DNA of 64,000 nt from Megamerina dolium. Lineage: Eukaryota; Arthropoda; Insecta; Diptera; Megamerinidae. A model generated the notes under the pieces. It was not told where the DNA came from. It worked only from the letters and a program-made list of their open reading frames with translations, and ran no database searches. Positions 12,091 through 23,999 of the stretch are shown here, one piece after another. Both the position numbers and the translations under genes were made by a program. The first letter of the stretch is position 1. Each line of letters begins with the position of its first letter. The stretch is from assembly GCA_963854835.1 (NCBI GenBank), contig OY978526.1:29997073-30061072 (forward strand), given 5' to 3'.

Positions 12091-13138
12091 TACCCTTTAA
12101 AGTAAATAAGAACGAAGCAGCCATATTTGATTAATGACTACCAACCACTTTACATGTTAACATATGCAAATAGATATTCACTTCCCATATAAACATATGT
12201 GATATATGTTACAAATCATACAAAATATATTTAATTTTGATAAAAGATCTTTATTTCCCCCATATGGTGCTATCCAATTTGAAATTTAGTACTTATGTAC
12301 CTAAAGAGTTATTTAAACAACTACTTTACTAATGAAACGTTCGGATTTTGATGAAATATTTATTTCATATTTTATGCAAATCGAATTCAAGAAAAAATAA
12401 ACCACATTTACTTACACACACACACACACACAAACATACGAAATGAAGATTTCTACATTTTCTTTGAAATCTATTCGAAAAAAAAAATATTAAAGAAATA
12501 CACTCTTTTCTTCCCACTCAATAAAGATGACGATGTGGATGATGATGGTGATGATAACGATTACGATGAATATGAAGATGATGATGATGATGATGATAAT
12601 AATAAAGGCGAAAAATCGAAATAGCACAAAATGATACAACAAAATGTATAAAGTATATAAGAGAAGTAAAAATAGAAGCTACAAAGCAACAGAACGAACG
12701 TATGTTCTTCGTTTCTGATCTTTACAAAGAGATTTGCATTCAGTAACAGTAGCAGCAGAAGCATTAGCAGCAAAAGGAGCTTATGCTAACTACTATCCAT
12801 AGTGTTGCAGCTGCATGTTTCTTCATTCTTCTTCATTTGCCATTGATGTCGTCTTGTGTTTGATTTTTTCACTTTTGAATACGATTATATTTATATTGAA
12901 GTATGTATGCATTTATATAAATGTATAGTATTGCATGTATGTACATGGGTGCATATTCGTTCACTCTCTTTGCTGAATTATACTCTTTTCAATAAAATGA
13001 GTTTGTTCAATTTGCGAAATGATTGTGTCCATAATTTTAAATTAAATTAAATTTTTCCTTTTACTTCAGTTAGTTTTTTCCACTGTTTTTTTTTTAGAAA
13101 TATATTACTTAATCATGATTTATGATGTAGTATGAAAT
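12091..13138. other. intergenic, microsatellites
   Basis: CA repeat at 12415-12431 and a GATGAT-type run at 12526-12602. Otherwise AT-rich DNA without a supported gene. Confidence 0.5.
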
Positions 13139-13400
13139 AATGGTGCCGTAGCAGTCAGTTGATTAGTGCGGTGGTTTTTTAAGCATAAGTCGTAATTTCG
13201 AATACCGGCCATGACATTAAAATGTATTCTTGCATGCGGTGCCCATCCGTAGGCGAGCAATTGGCGAATTTTCCAACAGTACCAATTTGCCATGAGTACC
13301 AGCTTCTGCAAGAGCTCTCTGCCAAACCTCAACTAAGGAAAGTGATCTCATTTGTGTAGGTCCTTGCAGAAAATGTCCAAATATAAAATGCGCAACGGTA
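13139..13400 (+). mobile_element. tRNA-derived SINE, diverged copy 3
   Basis: Alignable by eye to the SINEs at 6874 and 25007. It begins GGTGCCGTAGCAGTCAGTTG, keeps a B-box-like TTTCGAATACC, the landmark GCGAGCAATTGGCGAATTTT, AGCTTCTGCAAGAGCTCT, and the tail-proximal AATGTCCAAATATAAAATGC. Both pol III boxes are degraded and no target duplication is evident. Older than the other two copies. Confidence 0.72.
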
Positions 13401-13986
13401 TTGAGTAAGTTTTTTTTTTGGAAGAAGCACAGTCTGTGGAAAAGAAAAAAAAAAAAGTGTGAACAAAATAAACCAAAGAGTTGTTTTCAAAATTTAAATT
13501 TCCGATCGAAATAACTGCTTAGAAATTGTCACTAGATGATTTTTTATTTTCGTCACTAGACCGTTAATATATATTACTGACTCTCTGAATTTCTCGTTTG
13601 GAAAATCCATACAAAATGATCTGAAAAATGTAAGACAATCGACAAATAACAGCATAGTTGTCCAGAAATCATCCCTACGGAAAAGAAATATATGATTGTC
13701 CCCCAATTAATTTCTCCCTTTCTCTGAATATACTCAGTACTTACCTTCAGCCCTTAAGGGGCTCCTATATAAAATGAAGGCAAAAATACAAGATAATTGA
13801 CAAATCATCGCATAGTTGCGTTGAAGTATTTTTCAGCACTAATTTTTCATTATTTCCGTTGAACAAACTCACTACCTATTCGCATTCCCTGAGGAATTTT
13901 TCATATAAAATGAACACAAAATGACATGATAATGAACATCTATCCCATAGCTGCTCATAAATCGTCCCTAGAGATGTGAAATGTAT

Positions 13987-14434
13987 CATCATTATCATCA
14001 TCAGTTCCTGTATCTCCCACTGGAGCATAGGGCCTTAATAAAGCATTTCCACATGGTTCTGTTTTTCGCCAAAATCTTTAGCTCGATCCCCTTTTTTCCA
14101 GACTCCTCAATTTCTTTATGAATGTTCTTCCTCATGTATTTTTAGGACGTCCCCTATTACTGCTGCCTTGAGGGTTCCTATCAAGAGCTTATCGGCAAAC
14201 CTCCGAGGCGTCCGTTTGCAATGTGTGACCTAGCTACCGCCATTTTCGTAGTTTTATGTAATTGGCCATTGGTTCCAATTTACATTTTCCATATAAGTCG
14301 GAGTTACTGATGACATTTGGCCACCACACCTTGAAAATACGTCGGAGACGAAACTTGGAATTTTCCAGGAAGAAAGTCGGTTACTAGCTAGGTCTCACAT
14401 CCATAGAGCAATATTGAGATGACAATTGACTTAA
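13987..14434 (-). mobile_element. 5'-truncated non-LTR retrotransposon with 11-bp target duplication
   Basis: Flanked by perfect direct repeats GTGAAATGTAT (13976-13986 and 14435-14445). The 3' end on the minus strand carries a short ATG/ATAATG-type tail (13987-14002), as seen in several insect LINE clades. The body encodes the extreme C-terminus of an endonuclease/reverse-transcriptase ORF. The 5' part is missing, as expected from incomplete reverse transcription. Inserted into a family 2 array. Confidence 0.88.
14004..14432 (-). pseudogene. non-LTR retrotransposon ORF2 C-terminal fragment
   Basis: Minus-strand reading yields ILLYGCET near 14415, then RLRRIFKVWWPNVISNSDL, KLEPMANYIKLRKWR, NPQGSSNRGRPKNT and finally LAKNRTMWKCFIKALCSSGR before a stop at about 14008. 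This RRIF..W / GRP..TW / LA.NR..W order is the usual C-terminal signature of many insect non-LTR polyproteins. Stops replace expected tryptophan or arginine codons (after LRKWR and near GRPKNT) and there is at least one indel, so it is not functional. The clade is not determined, because the reverse-transcriptase core is absent. Confidence 0.88.
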
Positions 14435-14700
14435 GTGAAATGTATGACCGACCGTAATTTATTTTTCCTTTTCAATATTTTCTCTAAACATACTTACTAC
14501 CTATTTCCCAACCCTAAGTGAGCTCCCATACAGAATGAACGCAAAATCAGATGTTAATCGACGAATAACACCATAGCTGCTCTAGAGTGCCAAAATAAGT
14601 GACTTCATGGAAATATTTCTTTTAATATCACCTTTTGTGACATGATAACCACAACCATAAATTTTGCTCCAAATATGAGGTTTTCTGTCGCCCTCTTACA

Positions 14701-16379
14701 AAACTCCTGAAAATGGAACTAAGTCATTTTTATAAAATAAAAATTCAATTACCTTAAACAGGAAGAATGAATCAAAAATATTAAATCTTAATCTGAAAAA
14801 TACTTTCACTACAAAAATTCATGCAGATTTAACTAAAATGTCTTATGCAAAAATTCTCAACATCCCAACTTCATATCGTTCAATGAGTCATTGAACTGTG
14901 TTAAATCAAATTTTACAAATACTATCAACATCAATTATGCATTTGATTACAAATTTTCTATGATGTTCATATTAAATATACAATATATAATAATATATTC
15001 GTATTGATGTTAATTGATACATGTTTGGTTCAATATATGGAAAATTTTATTCTCAAATATTTTACATAAACTCCTATGTTAAATTAATATTTTTAATTAA
15101 AATGTTGTTATGCTATTATATGTACATTGATCATACATAAAATTACTTACAAATGTTTATGAGCAATTCCTTAAATACTCATAGGTATGTAATTACAATT
15201 TTCTTTGATTTTTCTTCCTTTTCATGCAATAGTCAAATTCTTTAGTGTATGTTTGTATCTGCTTTTGAAATGAACATACTAATTTATTGTGCAATGAATT
15301 GAATTTAATAAATTTTCAATAAATTAAAGAAAATACCTAACTAAGTACAGAGAAAGAATAAGAGACGAGAGAATTAAATTATATATTTTCTTAATATCGA
15401 TTGATAGCAATATATATGTACCATATATGTTTGTATGAGTGTATGCATACATTTTCATCTCAAAACATCTTAAATAAAGCATTTGCATTTTATTTGATGC
15501 ATTCATAGTGAGCACAATACCTTTATGTTCGTATGTTTGGCTGTATTACTTTACTTGTCATTGCAATGAATCTTTTCAATTATGTGTGTGTGTACGTATG
15601 TGTCGATGTGGTGTATTTGCGTGAATCTTTGCGGGTGACGTACAAGTAATATTAATTATATATTTGTATTTTATAAAATACATTTCCTTCTTCGGTTTCT
15701 TTGTACGTGTATGTGCATTTTGTATTATTGATTGAATTTTTGTGATTTAATTAATTTTTGAAATGAAATACTCTTTGAAATTGTATAGTGTTTCTGGCTA
15801 TTGAAATAGAAATATCACAAAATTGTTTTTCAAATAAAAACTTATGTTCTATAATGAGTTTGCCAACTAACTCATTATATAACTATATGTACTAGCTATT
15901 CATATATCAAAGTGAATAATAAAGTCACAAAAGGCCAAACATCACTACCATTACCAACCAACCAACCAATCATCACAACCACCACCACCAATTTCGAACA
16001 GAAATGTCTATAAATTGAGTTGAAATAAATATACTCATGTACTTTTATAACCGTTAGTTAGTCTGTTGCCAAAAGTAATAATATTAAGGAAAATTACTTC
16101 AAAATTGGCAACCACATTACATAATAACTATATATGCATTTATGAGTATACTGAATTATATAATAAAACGAATCTCAACCCACGTAAACACGTACACATA
16201 CATACATGTATGGAATGGTATTGTTAAAATATATCGAAATGAAACTTTTTCATTTTCATTGGTACTTATATGTCTAATGTTAAATATTGTTGGAAACTAT
16301 TACGAATACGTTTGAAAGCATTTCAAGTGGTCTTCAGCTAATGTGAGTGACGGATGAAGTAGGAATTTTTTTACACTCA
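14701..16379. other. intergenic, no gene seen
   Basis: Very AT-rich. ACC/CCA-type short repeats near 15950-15990 and a GT-rich patch near 15583-15605. No supported feature. Confidence 0.5.
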
Positions 16380-16793
16380 AACTAGTTTTGAATTTTTGTA
16401 TGGAAAGAAATTTATCATCCATAAGACTGTGAGACTGCATGTTGGATTAATCTATATAGATGAAACTTGATATTGTATGTAAGCTTATTTTTGCCAAGAA
16501 ATGGATGTGTTTTAAAATGGGCTTGATCGTATTAAATCGACTCCTGTTGCCCATACAAGACTACGTTTTCGAATGTATGTTCGCAGAATTCAAACGAGAA
16601 AATTAAAAGCTATCAAGATGAAATTAAGAATCATGATAATGGATGGAATTGAGAATAAAAACGATACCGACTCTCCATACAAAAATATATTTTCGAAAAA
16701 TTTTTTGAGGAATGTGAGCATGAAAAAGTGATGTGGAACACAAAATAAATGTTGTGCATATTGAGTGGCATCTGATGAAAATAACGGTGACGT
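16380..16793 (-). repeat. dispersed repeat array, family 3, left part
   Basis: Units contain TGCCCATACAAGACTACGTT and CTCTCCATACAAAAATATATT, followed by TTTCGAAAAATTTTTT. They match arrays at 18066-18960, 37590-37850 and 38973-39640. This part continues across the Mos1-like insertion into 18066. The strand label is arbitrary. Non-coding. Confidence 0.6.
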
Positions 16794-18065
16794 CCAGGTG
16801 TACAAGCTTAAATCCGTTGTTTTTGGGTAAAAAAAAAAACACATTTTTTTCATAGAAAGCCAAAAACAAATTTATTCAAAGTATTTGCTCTCACTAGCTA
16901 TACATTTTTCCCATCTCTCGGGCAATTTGTGTATACCATGCCAAAAGAATTCCTCATTTTTTGAGGCAAACCACTCGTCAAGCCATTTTCCGACGTTTTC
17001 ATACGAATCGAAGTGCTGGTCGGCTAGCGCCTGACCCATCGACGAAAACAGGTGGTAGTCAGAAGGGGTCAGGTCTGGTGAATAAGCGGGATGAGGTAGC
17101 ACCTCCGAATTGAGTGTGTCCATGTAGTTTTAGACCAGTTTTGACGTGTGCGATGGGGCGTTGTCGTGGAGAAAAATCAGCTTGTCATGTCTTTGTTCAT
17201 AACCAGGCCTTTTTTCACCCAAAGCACGGCGCAATTTCACTAGTTGTTGGTGGTAGCGGTGAGAATTGACAGTTTCACCATGCTTCAACAGCTCGTAGTA
17301 GATGACACCCTGCTGATCCCACCAAACGCACAGCATCGTCTTGCATCCAAAGCGATTTGGTCTTGGAGAAGAAGTTGCTGGTTGAACGGGATCGACCCAC
17401 GACTTTTTTCGTTTAGAATTTTCAAAGTATATCCACTTTTCATCGCAAGCCACCACAAGATGCAGGAACGACTTTCTTTTTTGTCTAGCAAGCAAGATTT
17501 CGCATGTATTTTGTCGTCGCTCCATCTGCCTATCGTTCAATTCATGGGGTACCCATTTTCCAAATTTTTGAACCTTCCCCATGGCTTGTAAACGTATGGA
17601 AATGGCTTGTTGAGTAACACCTAACTGTTCGGCAAGCATTTTTTGCGATTGTCGTCCTCATCCAAAAGAGCCTGCAAATCATGGTCCTCAATTTTTCTGG
17701 GTCTATTTTCACGCTTCTTGTCACTCAAGTCAAAATGGCCTTCTTTGAACTGATGAAACCAATCTCTGCAAGTGGTTTCCGATAGCGCACTGTCTCCACA
17801 AGCATTCGATGCTACTCAGCAGCAGATTTCTTCAAATTGAAGCAAAAAAGTAGAGCATCCCACATATGCTCTTCTTCTGGCACGAAACTAGACATGATTA
17901 TACGAGGAAAAATGTATGTTGTTGTATGAAATCACTGATGATGTTTACTAATTGATGTAAACAGATGCCGAACTCATAAATAAAAGGATGCACAGTCTAT
18001 ATTAGCTCAATATGCTCACTAACGCCATTTACGAGCAAACAGCGGATTAAAGCTTGGACACCTGG
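16794..18065 (-). mobile_element. Mos1-type mariner, near full length, inactive
   Basis: Terminal inverted repeats start CCAGGTGTACAAGCTTAAAT at 16794 and CCAGGTGTCCAAGCTTTAAT at 18065 (minus), 1272 bp apart; the reference Mos1 is close to 1.29 kb. The right flank has the expected TA (18066-18067), while the left flank reads GT, so the duplication there is mutated or lost. Both flanks are family 3 repeat sequence, showing that the mariner inserted into an existing array. The interior is a transposase pseudogene reading leftward. Confidence 0.93.
16872..17895 (-). pseudogene. mauritiana-type mariner transposase, multiple lesions
   Basis: The start ATG at 17895 gives MSSFVP, the usual N-terminus of Mos1-like transposases of about 345 residues. 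A TAG at 17812-17814 interrupts the HTH region. Frameshifts near 17795 and 17640 precede a long open part (17639-17130). That part has the linker WVPHELNDRQMERR, the first aspartate in ACDEKWIYF (normally TGDEKW), KTMLCVWWDQQGVIYYELLK, and the second aspartate in FLHDNAPSHT. A TAA at 17130-17132 follows SKLV. The same frame then continues through the third aspartate in YSPDLTPSDYHLF and ends in ESKYFE at 16872. All three catalytic residues survive but the frame is broken in at least four places. Confidence 0.93.
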
Positions 18066-18960
18066 TACAAAAATATATTTTCGAAAATATTTTTTTTGAG
18101 CACAAAAATATAAAGATATCGAACTGAAACGTGGTACAAAAAATTATTTGTCACTCATGTCTTCGAAAATGTATGGTATCGGATGAAAATTACAGCTACC
18201 GCTCATACAAAAATGTGCTTTTTGAAGATATTTATATTTCGGATTTTGGACATTTAGTACATAGAATAATTTTTTAAGGCAAAAGAAAATATGCCTATCT
18301 CCCATATAAAAATATGTCTTCGAAATCATTTTTTTTTAGTTTGAGCATGCGATGAGGCGATTTAGCAACGTCTATCTCTCGGTCCCCCGCCCGCCCCTTG
18401 GCACATGAAGTTACTCTGTTGAGAGAAGGGATATAATGGAAAATAGGAGAATCGGTTAAAAACCTCCCAAACAAAAATTAGTTCTTGATTGTGTTTTGCT
18501 CACTTTACGCACGAAAATATGAAGCTATCGAGATAAAGCTTGACATATAAAGCTATTATGCGGACAAAAAGGATATATTAGAAAATCGTATAAAACCCTC
18601 GCCTACCTTCCATACAGACTTATGGTACCTAGAAATACATTTTACCCTTTGAACAGGAAAAGAGGTACCAAATTAAAACTCAATTCCATTTACCATTAAA
18701 TGGACGAGTTCGAAATTGGGCGGAATTGGATACAAAATAGGCCTACCTCTCATATAAAAATATGTTCATGTGCTCTAACACTGAAGATTAATACATCAAC
18801 GCGTGAATATCATGAATATGTATGAAAATCACGCCTACCTCTTGCACTGTTCCTTTCAAAAGTATTTCTGTCACTCTGCAAACCTTCCAAGATGATGCTT
18901 TCAAAAATATTTTTCACCGTTTCGATATTATCCCACATACCTACTTGCATATTTTCGTAC
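18066..18960 (-). repeat. dispersed repeat array, family 3, right part
   Basis: Repeated phrases CTCATACAAAAATGTGC (about 18203), CTCCCATATAAAAATATGTC (18300), CGCCTACCTTCCATACAGAC (18598) and GCCTACCTCTCATATAAAAA (18741), at 90-150-bp spacing. Between them lie variants of ATATGAAGCTATCGAG. The array continues from 16793 across the mariner. Function unknown. Confidence 0.62.
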
Positions 18961-19630
18961 CTATATTATTATAATTTTATTATATTTAGATTGTGTTTAG
19001 AGCAATTACTGAGCATCAGGTTCAATTGACCTGCTCTTAAGCTCAATGTTGATGAGGTGGAAAGTTGTTCATTTAGGAGAGTGCACATTTTCCTTTGGGG
19101 CTAAAAAAATATACGTTGTCTCTCATATTCGTTTCATTGTAGTCAATTTCAATAAATGAGGGTTGAAAATGTGAAATGAATAGAGGTAAATTGAATTAAC
19201 TTTTTTTCTTTTACCATTTTTATTGACCAGGTGTCGAATAACAAGTAATCCTTTTATTGGGGGGCATATTACTGTAGGTACATATATAGATAGATGGTCA
19301 TTGAGATTATTGCTATGTCAAGGTCAATCAGATATTTATCATATGACAGTGATTTTTTTTTTGTGTAATACTAAAATCATTTAATGCTGCCTTAGCAATA
19401 TTTGCTAAAAGAAATTACTCTTCTTCAATTACACTAGCATGTGTATGTGTATATGTATTGGAGGGGCATTATGCAATAGGAGTTTATATAAAATATGTGC
19501 ACGTGTTTGTTTATGTACATATATACAAGTATAGCTTAAAAGAATTGATAATTTATAAAAGTAACTTTTTGCAAAATTACAAAAAAAAAAAGAAACAACA
19601 AAAAGAATTGATAATAAAATGAAATACAGC

Positions 19631-19668
<38 letters not shown>

Positions 19669-21000
19669 TTCTGAGTAGAAGCAAGGTTTTTCTTAATAAA
19701 CATGCTATGGTTAATATCGGTGTACTGCATCTTTTGTTCATCTATTCAAAGACAGGAAGAGCGGAGACATAAAATATGATCAAATTTATATTACCACATT
19801 ACCTCGTCAAGCCAACTTGCATAAATTCGACTTGGCTGATTGGTTGAATATTATAGAGTAACATAAAAATGGCTCTAGCGATAGCATCGGATTATACTCA
19901 CATATAATATTTGTATACTTAAGTCGATATATATAAGTACATAAATATATTTTATATGTACTATTTCATATGAACAAATGTATGTAGGTGAGTGTGCAAC
20001 ACAGAAAGGAATATTCGTGTAGTATTTTCTCTAGTAAACTTTTCCATAACAAAGTTTTTACTTTATACTTATTCATACGGAGGGCTTAAAAGAGAAAACA
20101 ACGAAAAAATAATAATAAAGCAACAACTATAACAACATGAATATATACAGACACACACACATATACACCCAAACGATTGTATTGCACATAGATGCTGCTG
20201 GTGGAGAGAAAATGCCATAAAAATTACACTGTTATTTGGCGGAAATAAGTGTACAAACAAGCAACAATAGCGCCATTGGCAATATTGAAACTTATTACAA
20301 AGTAATAATGCTCTCTGTCTCTATCTTACGCTATATATATATCTCTCTCTCACTCTCTTGTTATTTGTGCTCTTAAACTTTGCCAATGCAACGAGTCGTT
20401 TCTAATAAAAGCAATAATAATAATAATGATAATAATGATAATAATCATAAAAATAAATATAAATTTCGATGTTGTTGCCTGATAGACTACTATTGACTAC
20501 CTCTTCTATTCAGTTTACCAATATCTATGTATATTTTTTTAACTACTCATAGTACATAGGTATCTCCTACATATTTCCATTATATGCTTATGTTCATGTA
20601 CTCGTTGCAGCATTGCATCATTGAATTTTATGAGTTAAAGCTGCATTTTGTATGAAATTTGTTATTTAATATGATCCTCTTAATGATACGCTCATAAGCA
20701 TTTCAGTTCATATTACATGAGTATAGAATTTTAAGTATATACAAAATACTTACAATTGTAGTTATAATCATAAATGTACTTGGTTGATAGTTGCTTCAAA
20801 AATACGAATTAAATCTGATTTAAATACTCACAAAAAAATGTTAATTTATAAACGTAATAATAAGTGATTTTTAGGCTGTGCTGGACTGACGGATTACTTG
20901 GGTCACCTCAGATGTCCATTTAACTCTGGAGAGTTAGTTCTGTGATTATTCATTATATAATCGTAGTCGTCACTATTTTGGGGGCTTGATAAAAATCAAT
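18961..21000. other. intergenic, microsatellites
   Basis: Contains a perfect CT repeat (19632-19666), an ACAC run near 20150-20168, CT/TC patches at 20310-20360 and an AATAATGAT-type stretch near 20410-20450. No gene is supported on either strand until the small peptide gene at 21038. Confidence 0.5.
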
Positions 21001-21037
21001 AAAATAAAAACACAAACCATCTTATCTGCTCATTGAA

Positions 21038-21043
21038 TTTATT
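21038..21043 (-). terminator. polyadenylation signal of the small peptide gene
   Basis: AATAAA on the minus strand about 85 nt after the stop codon, in a suitable position for a short 3' UTR. AT-rich DNA makes this hexamer common, so it is supportive rather than decisive. Confidence 0.45.
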
Positions 21044-21127
21044 TGTACATATTTTTATATTTTCTATTCAATATTTAATTATTCACAAATGAATTCAATT
21101 TTTGATAGGATTGCAATAAAATTATAT

Positions 21128-21238
21128 TTATAAAGCCCGTGGCACTACATCCCTCGGCGGCCTAGCTGTTTCAGTAACATTAGCAGCACAAATTATTGCA
21201 ATTACAATTGCAATAACAAATTTATTGATAAATTTCAT
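21128..21238 (-). CDS. small secreted peptide, 36 residues, family unknown
   Basis: The ATG at 21238 (leader context GTAAAAATG, purine at -3) opens a 36-codon frame ending with TAA at 21128-21130. Residues 1-19 form a classic signal peptide: Lys2 and Lys6, then a run of Ile/Val/Ala (residues 7-16), then CAA at 17-19, which fits the -3/-1 rule. The predicted mature peptide of about 17 residues contains an N-glycosylation sequon (NVT, 20-22), RPPR (26-29) and ends in VVPRAL. Codon choice and local GC rise exactly over the mature part, unlike the flanks. A TATA box upstream and AATAAA downstream make a compact single-exon gene. Size and layout resemble fly antimicrobial, accessory-gland or regulatory peptides, but I recognise no family. 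No other copy was found in the window. Confidence 0.62.
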   Translation of the reverse strand: MKFINKFVIAIVIAIICAANVTETARPPRDVVPRAL

Positions 21239-21326
21239 TTTTACTTCGCTTTTTTTGACTTCAAACTTATACTTTCTTGAATAATAACAACTTTTATTTG
21301 ATGATGTATTCTTTTTGAACGCACAC

Positions 21327-21334
21327 TATTTATA
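21327..21334 (-). promoter_or_regulatory. TATA box of the small peptide gene
   Basis: TATAAATA on the minus strand, about 89 nt upstream of the ATG at 21238. Counting about 30 nt downstream places the transcription start near 21302, at an ATCATCA that could serve as initiator, giving a leader of about 64 nt. Spacing fits an insect core promoter; the start site is inferred. Confidence 0.5.
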
Positions 21335-21339
21335 GTGAA

Positions 21340-21949
21340 TCAACAATGATTTTGTATTTGTAATTTTTATTGATGCAATATTAATTAGTGCAATTATTAA
21401 TTAATAATTATACACGCCTATTTAAAGTAATGTAATTTGTTTTAATTAAGAATATATTTATTAATAGGCATGAACTGTGACAGTGATAAAATATATAATA
21501 ATTAAAATCATATGACTAATAATGATGTAAATAATTAAAAAAAGCGAGAAACATTAGAGTTATGTAAACTTGCAGCAACACTTGCAAGTGAGTGATCGAT
21601 ATCTATAGAGTTCTAGTCTTTAAAGTGTAATATTTTATGCAGATAATGAATATATTATTGTTTAGAAGAATTTGTGGTACTCTAAGCCAGTTTTTTTAAA
21701 CGTGTTTTTGGTGGAATATCGTAGTTTAATTTTTATAGACAATAGAAAAAAAAAACTAGTTTTAAATGAACATAATTAAATTAAAATTCCTTACCCACGC
21801 CGTTTCTGCACTCAACGTTAATTTATTTTTGTAGTTCCACCGTTTTATTCTTACCTGAGATATTTCTTATTCATTTTGGTCATGTCAACATTCATCTATA
21901 TACGTATTTTTTCATCAAATTATAAGTTTGAGGCAAAAAGTAACAAAAA
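21340..21949. other. intergenic upstream of the small peptide gene
   Basis: AT-rich. A stretch at about 21570-21660 (AACTTGCAGCAACACTTGCA, then CTATAGAGTTCTAGTCTTTA) has a diverged counterpart at about 24794-24890, so it is part of a minor dispersed repeat or an old duplication. A consensus-like splice donor (CTCAGGTAAGAAT, minus strand, about 21853-21865) follows a short ATG-initiated frame but has no supported partner exon. Confidence 0.4.
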
Positions 21950-22841
21950 AAATTTTACAGTTGGACAGGGACGACTGAATTGTACCCTGCACATGTAGAT
22001 ATGTAACATATCCACCAGGTTTTTGTTTTATTTCCACTAATTTGTGTGACAGCTACATTAGGTACATGTAGGCGTGGTTCACCAATTTTATTAGGAATAA
22101 TTTTTGCCTCTAATACTAATCTAGGCAAGGATTAGGCAAAGTATTTTGTAAGTTATGGAGGTTTTAAAGCTTGAGATAATTCCGCGACCATGTATGGGAG
22201 CTACATTAAGTAGGACCAGAGTGGTTTTTTGGTTTCACGCTAGTTTTTTAAAAACGACAATATTATATTTCGTGCTGAATATGGTTATTTTGAGCTGTAA
22301 ACTGTTGAAGTTATGCTAGTTTAAATATAAATCAAATTCAGAGGCTTCGTATGGGAGCTACTACAAACAGCGGCCGTGGCGCGCTCATTTATTGTAAGTC
22401 TAGTTACCATTACAATACCAATCTACAACTTAAATATGATTGTCCTACACTGAATAAGTTGATAAGTTATAACGGTTTAAGATTTTGTTTAAATTCCGCG
22501 ACTTTGTAAGGGAGCCTCTTTAGGAAGTGATTTAATGCGAGATTATTTGTGGCTACCATATTCTAAGTGTCAATAATGGTTGCTCTAGTTACAGCGGTTT
22601 AAATTTAAAAGATATTCAGTCGTTTTGTATGGGAGCTCCTATAAATAGTGGGCGTGGTTCACACACATCTTGTAAATCCAATTATCCTTAGAATACTAAC
22701 CTATAACTTATATATGATTGTTATACGTTAAATAGTTCTTAGGTTATGGCGGTTAAACTTTGTTTTTGTTAAATTTCCTCTACTGTGTACATAAAGAAGT
22801 GGGAGTGGTTTGCTGATTTTATGCCAGCTTATTTCCGACAA

Positions 22842-23291
22842 TGATTCAGGAAGTGGAGTCTTTGTGTCAGGGATTAACCTCCTGCTAGACTGCAAAAATC
22901 ATGCTTCGCACACATGACATCATATACACCGACTACATTTTATCACTCCAAAGAGAGGATTGTAAATTACTGGTTTGGGTTCTTACGGGCCACTGCCTTA
23001 CTCTGTCTTACGCTGCAAAAATTGGTCTGGTACAAAGCGATGCATGTACAACATGCAACGAGGTCACTGTCACTGCACAGCCCTCTACAGATCGCGCTTC
23101 AACTACCTTGGATCTGCGTCTTTTCCAACCCTGGAAACCATTGCAGATCACAAAGGTAGTGATTTATTGAAACTCGCGAAAAATGTATTAAAAACGAAAT
23201 CCCACAATTTCACTTGGTAACACAATGGACTGGTATTGGTCTACATGAGATCTTATAGATCAGCCAAGCAAACCGAACCTAGCCTATTTGT
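22842..23291 (+). pseudogene. non-LTR retrotransposon C-terminal fragment inside family 1
   Basis: Plus-strand reading contains LSLQREDCKLLVWVLTGHC, then a zinc-knuckle-like segment (DACTTCNE), then after a frameshift ALYRSRFNYLGSASFPTLE and LLKLAKN. This order (SREDCRLLVGILTGHC, a Cys-rich knuckle, CPALxxxRxxYLG, FA/LAKN) is the C-terminal tail found after RNase H in several insect non-LTR elements. Possible target duplication: GACAATRWTT at 22836-22845 and 23292-23301, imperfect. Flanks are family 1 sequence on both sides, so it inserted there. 5'-truncated and frameshifted. Confidence 0.8.
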
Positions 23292-23396
23292 GACAATATT
23301 TGCTCAAGTTATTTAGCGAATCAGCCAGATAATAAACAGACAGACGGAAGGACGAACGGACGTCGGTCAATCAACGATCTAGGCGACGCTGATTAG

Positions 23397-23598
<202 letters not shown>

Positions 23599-23999
23599 TT
23601 TTCAATATCTATGGAGATTTTTTCAAGTGGTAACAAAATATGATCAAAATGAATATACATTGCACTCATACAGGGTATAATAAAAACTTTGGTTACTACA
23701 TAATTCCTAAACATTTCTATAGGTTTTTTTTTTGTTATAAATATTCTTTTATTTATGGAACCGGTTCATAAGTAGTCTAACAATACGTTTTAAAACCCTA
23801 AAGAAATTTAATAATTCCTTAATATGTGGCGAACTGTTTTTTTGTATGTATTTGTAATATTTAGTCACGCAATTTCAATTAGTACAAACAAATTATTTAT
23901 TGTAATTAATGTATTGTTTTATTTTATATAATTACAATACATATATACATTAGTTATGCACCGTACCTATATTTTCTTACTTACTTTTTTACTTATGTG

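Larger units (their letters stand above)
13500..14700 (-). repeat. dispersed repeat array, family 2, split by a retrotransposon
   Basis: Reverse-orientation units with the phrases CATAGYTG and CTCCTATATAAAATGAAGG or CTCCCATACAGAATGAACG, at roughly 150-200-bp spacing (about 13640, 13810, 13950 and 14570). The array is interrupted by the non-LTR insertion at 13987-14434, whose flanks rejoin into a normal unit once the insertion and one copy of its target duplication are removed. Confidence 0.62.

Noticed and set aside
21853..21881. Perfect splice donor after a short ATG frame on the minus strand
   Set aside because: No supported acceptor or second exon; the downstream peptide gene has its own promoter and start codon.
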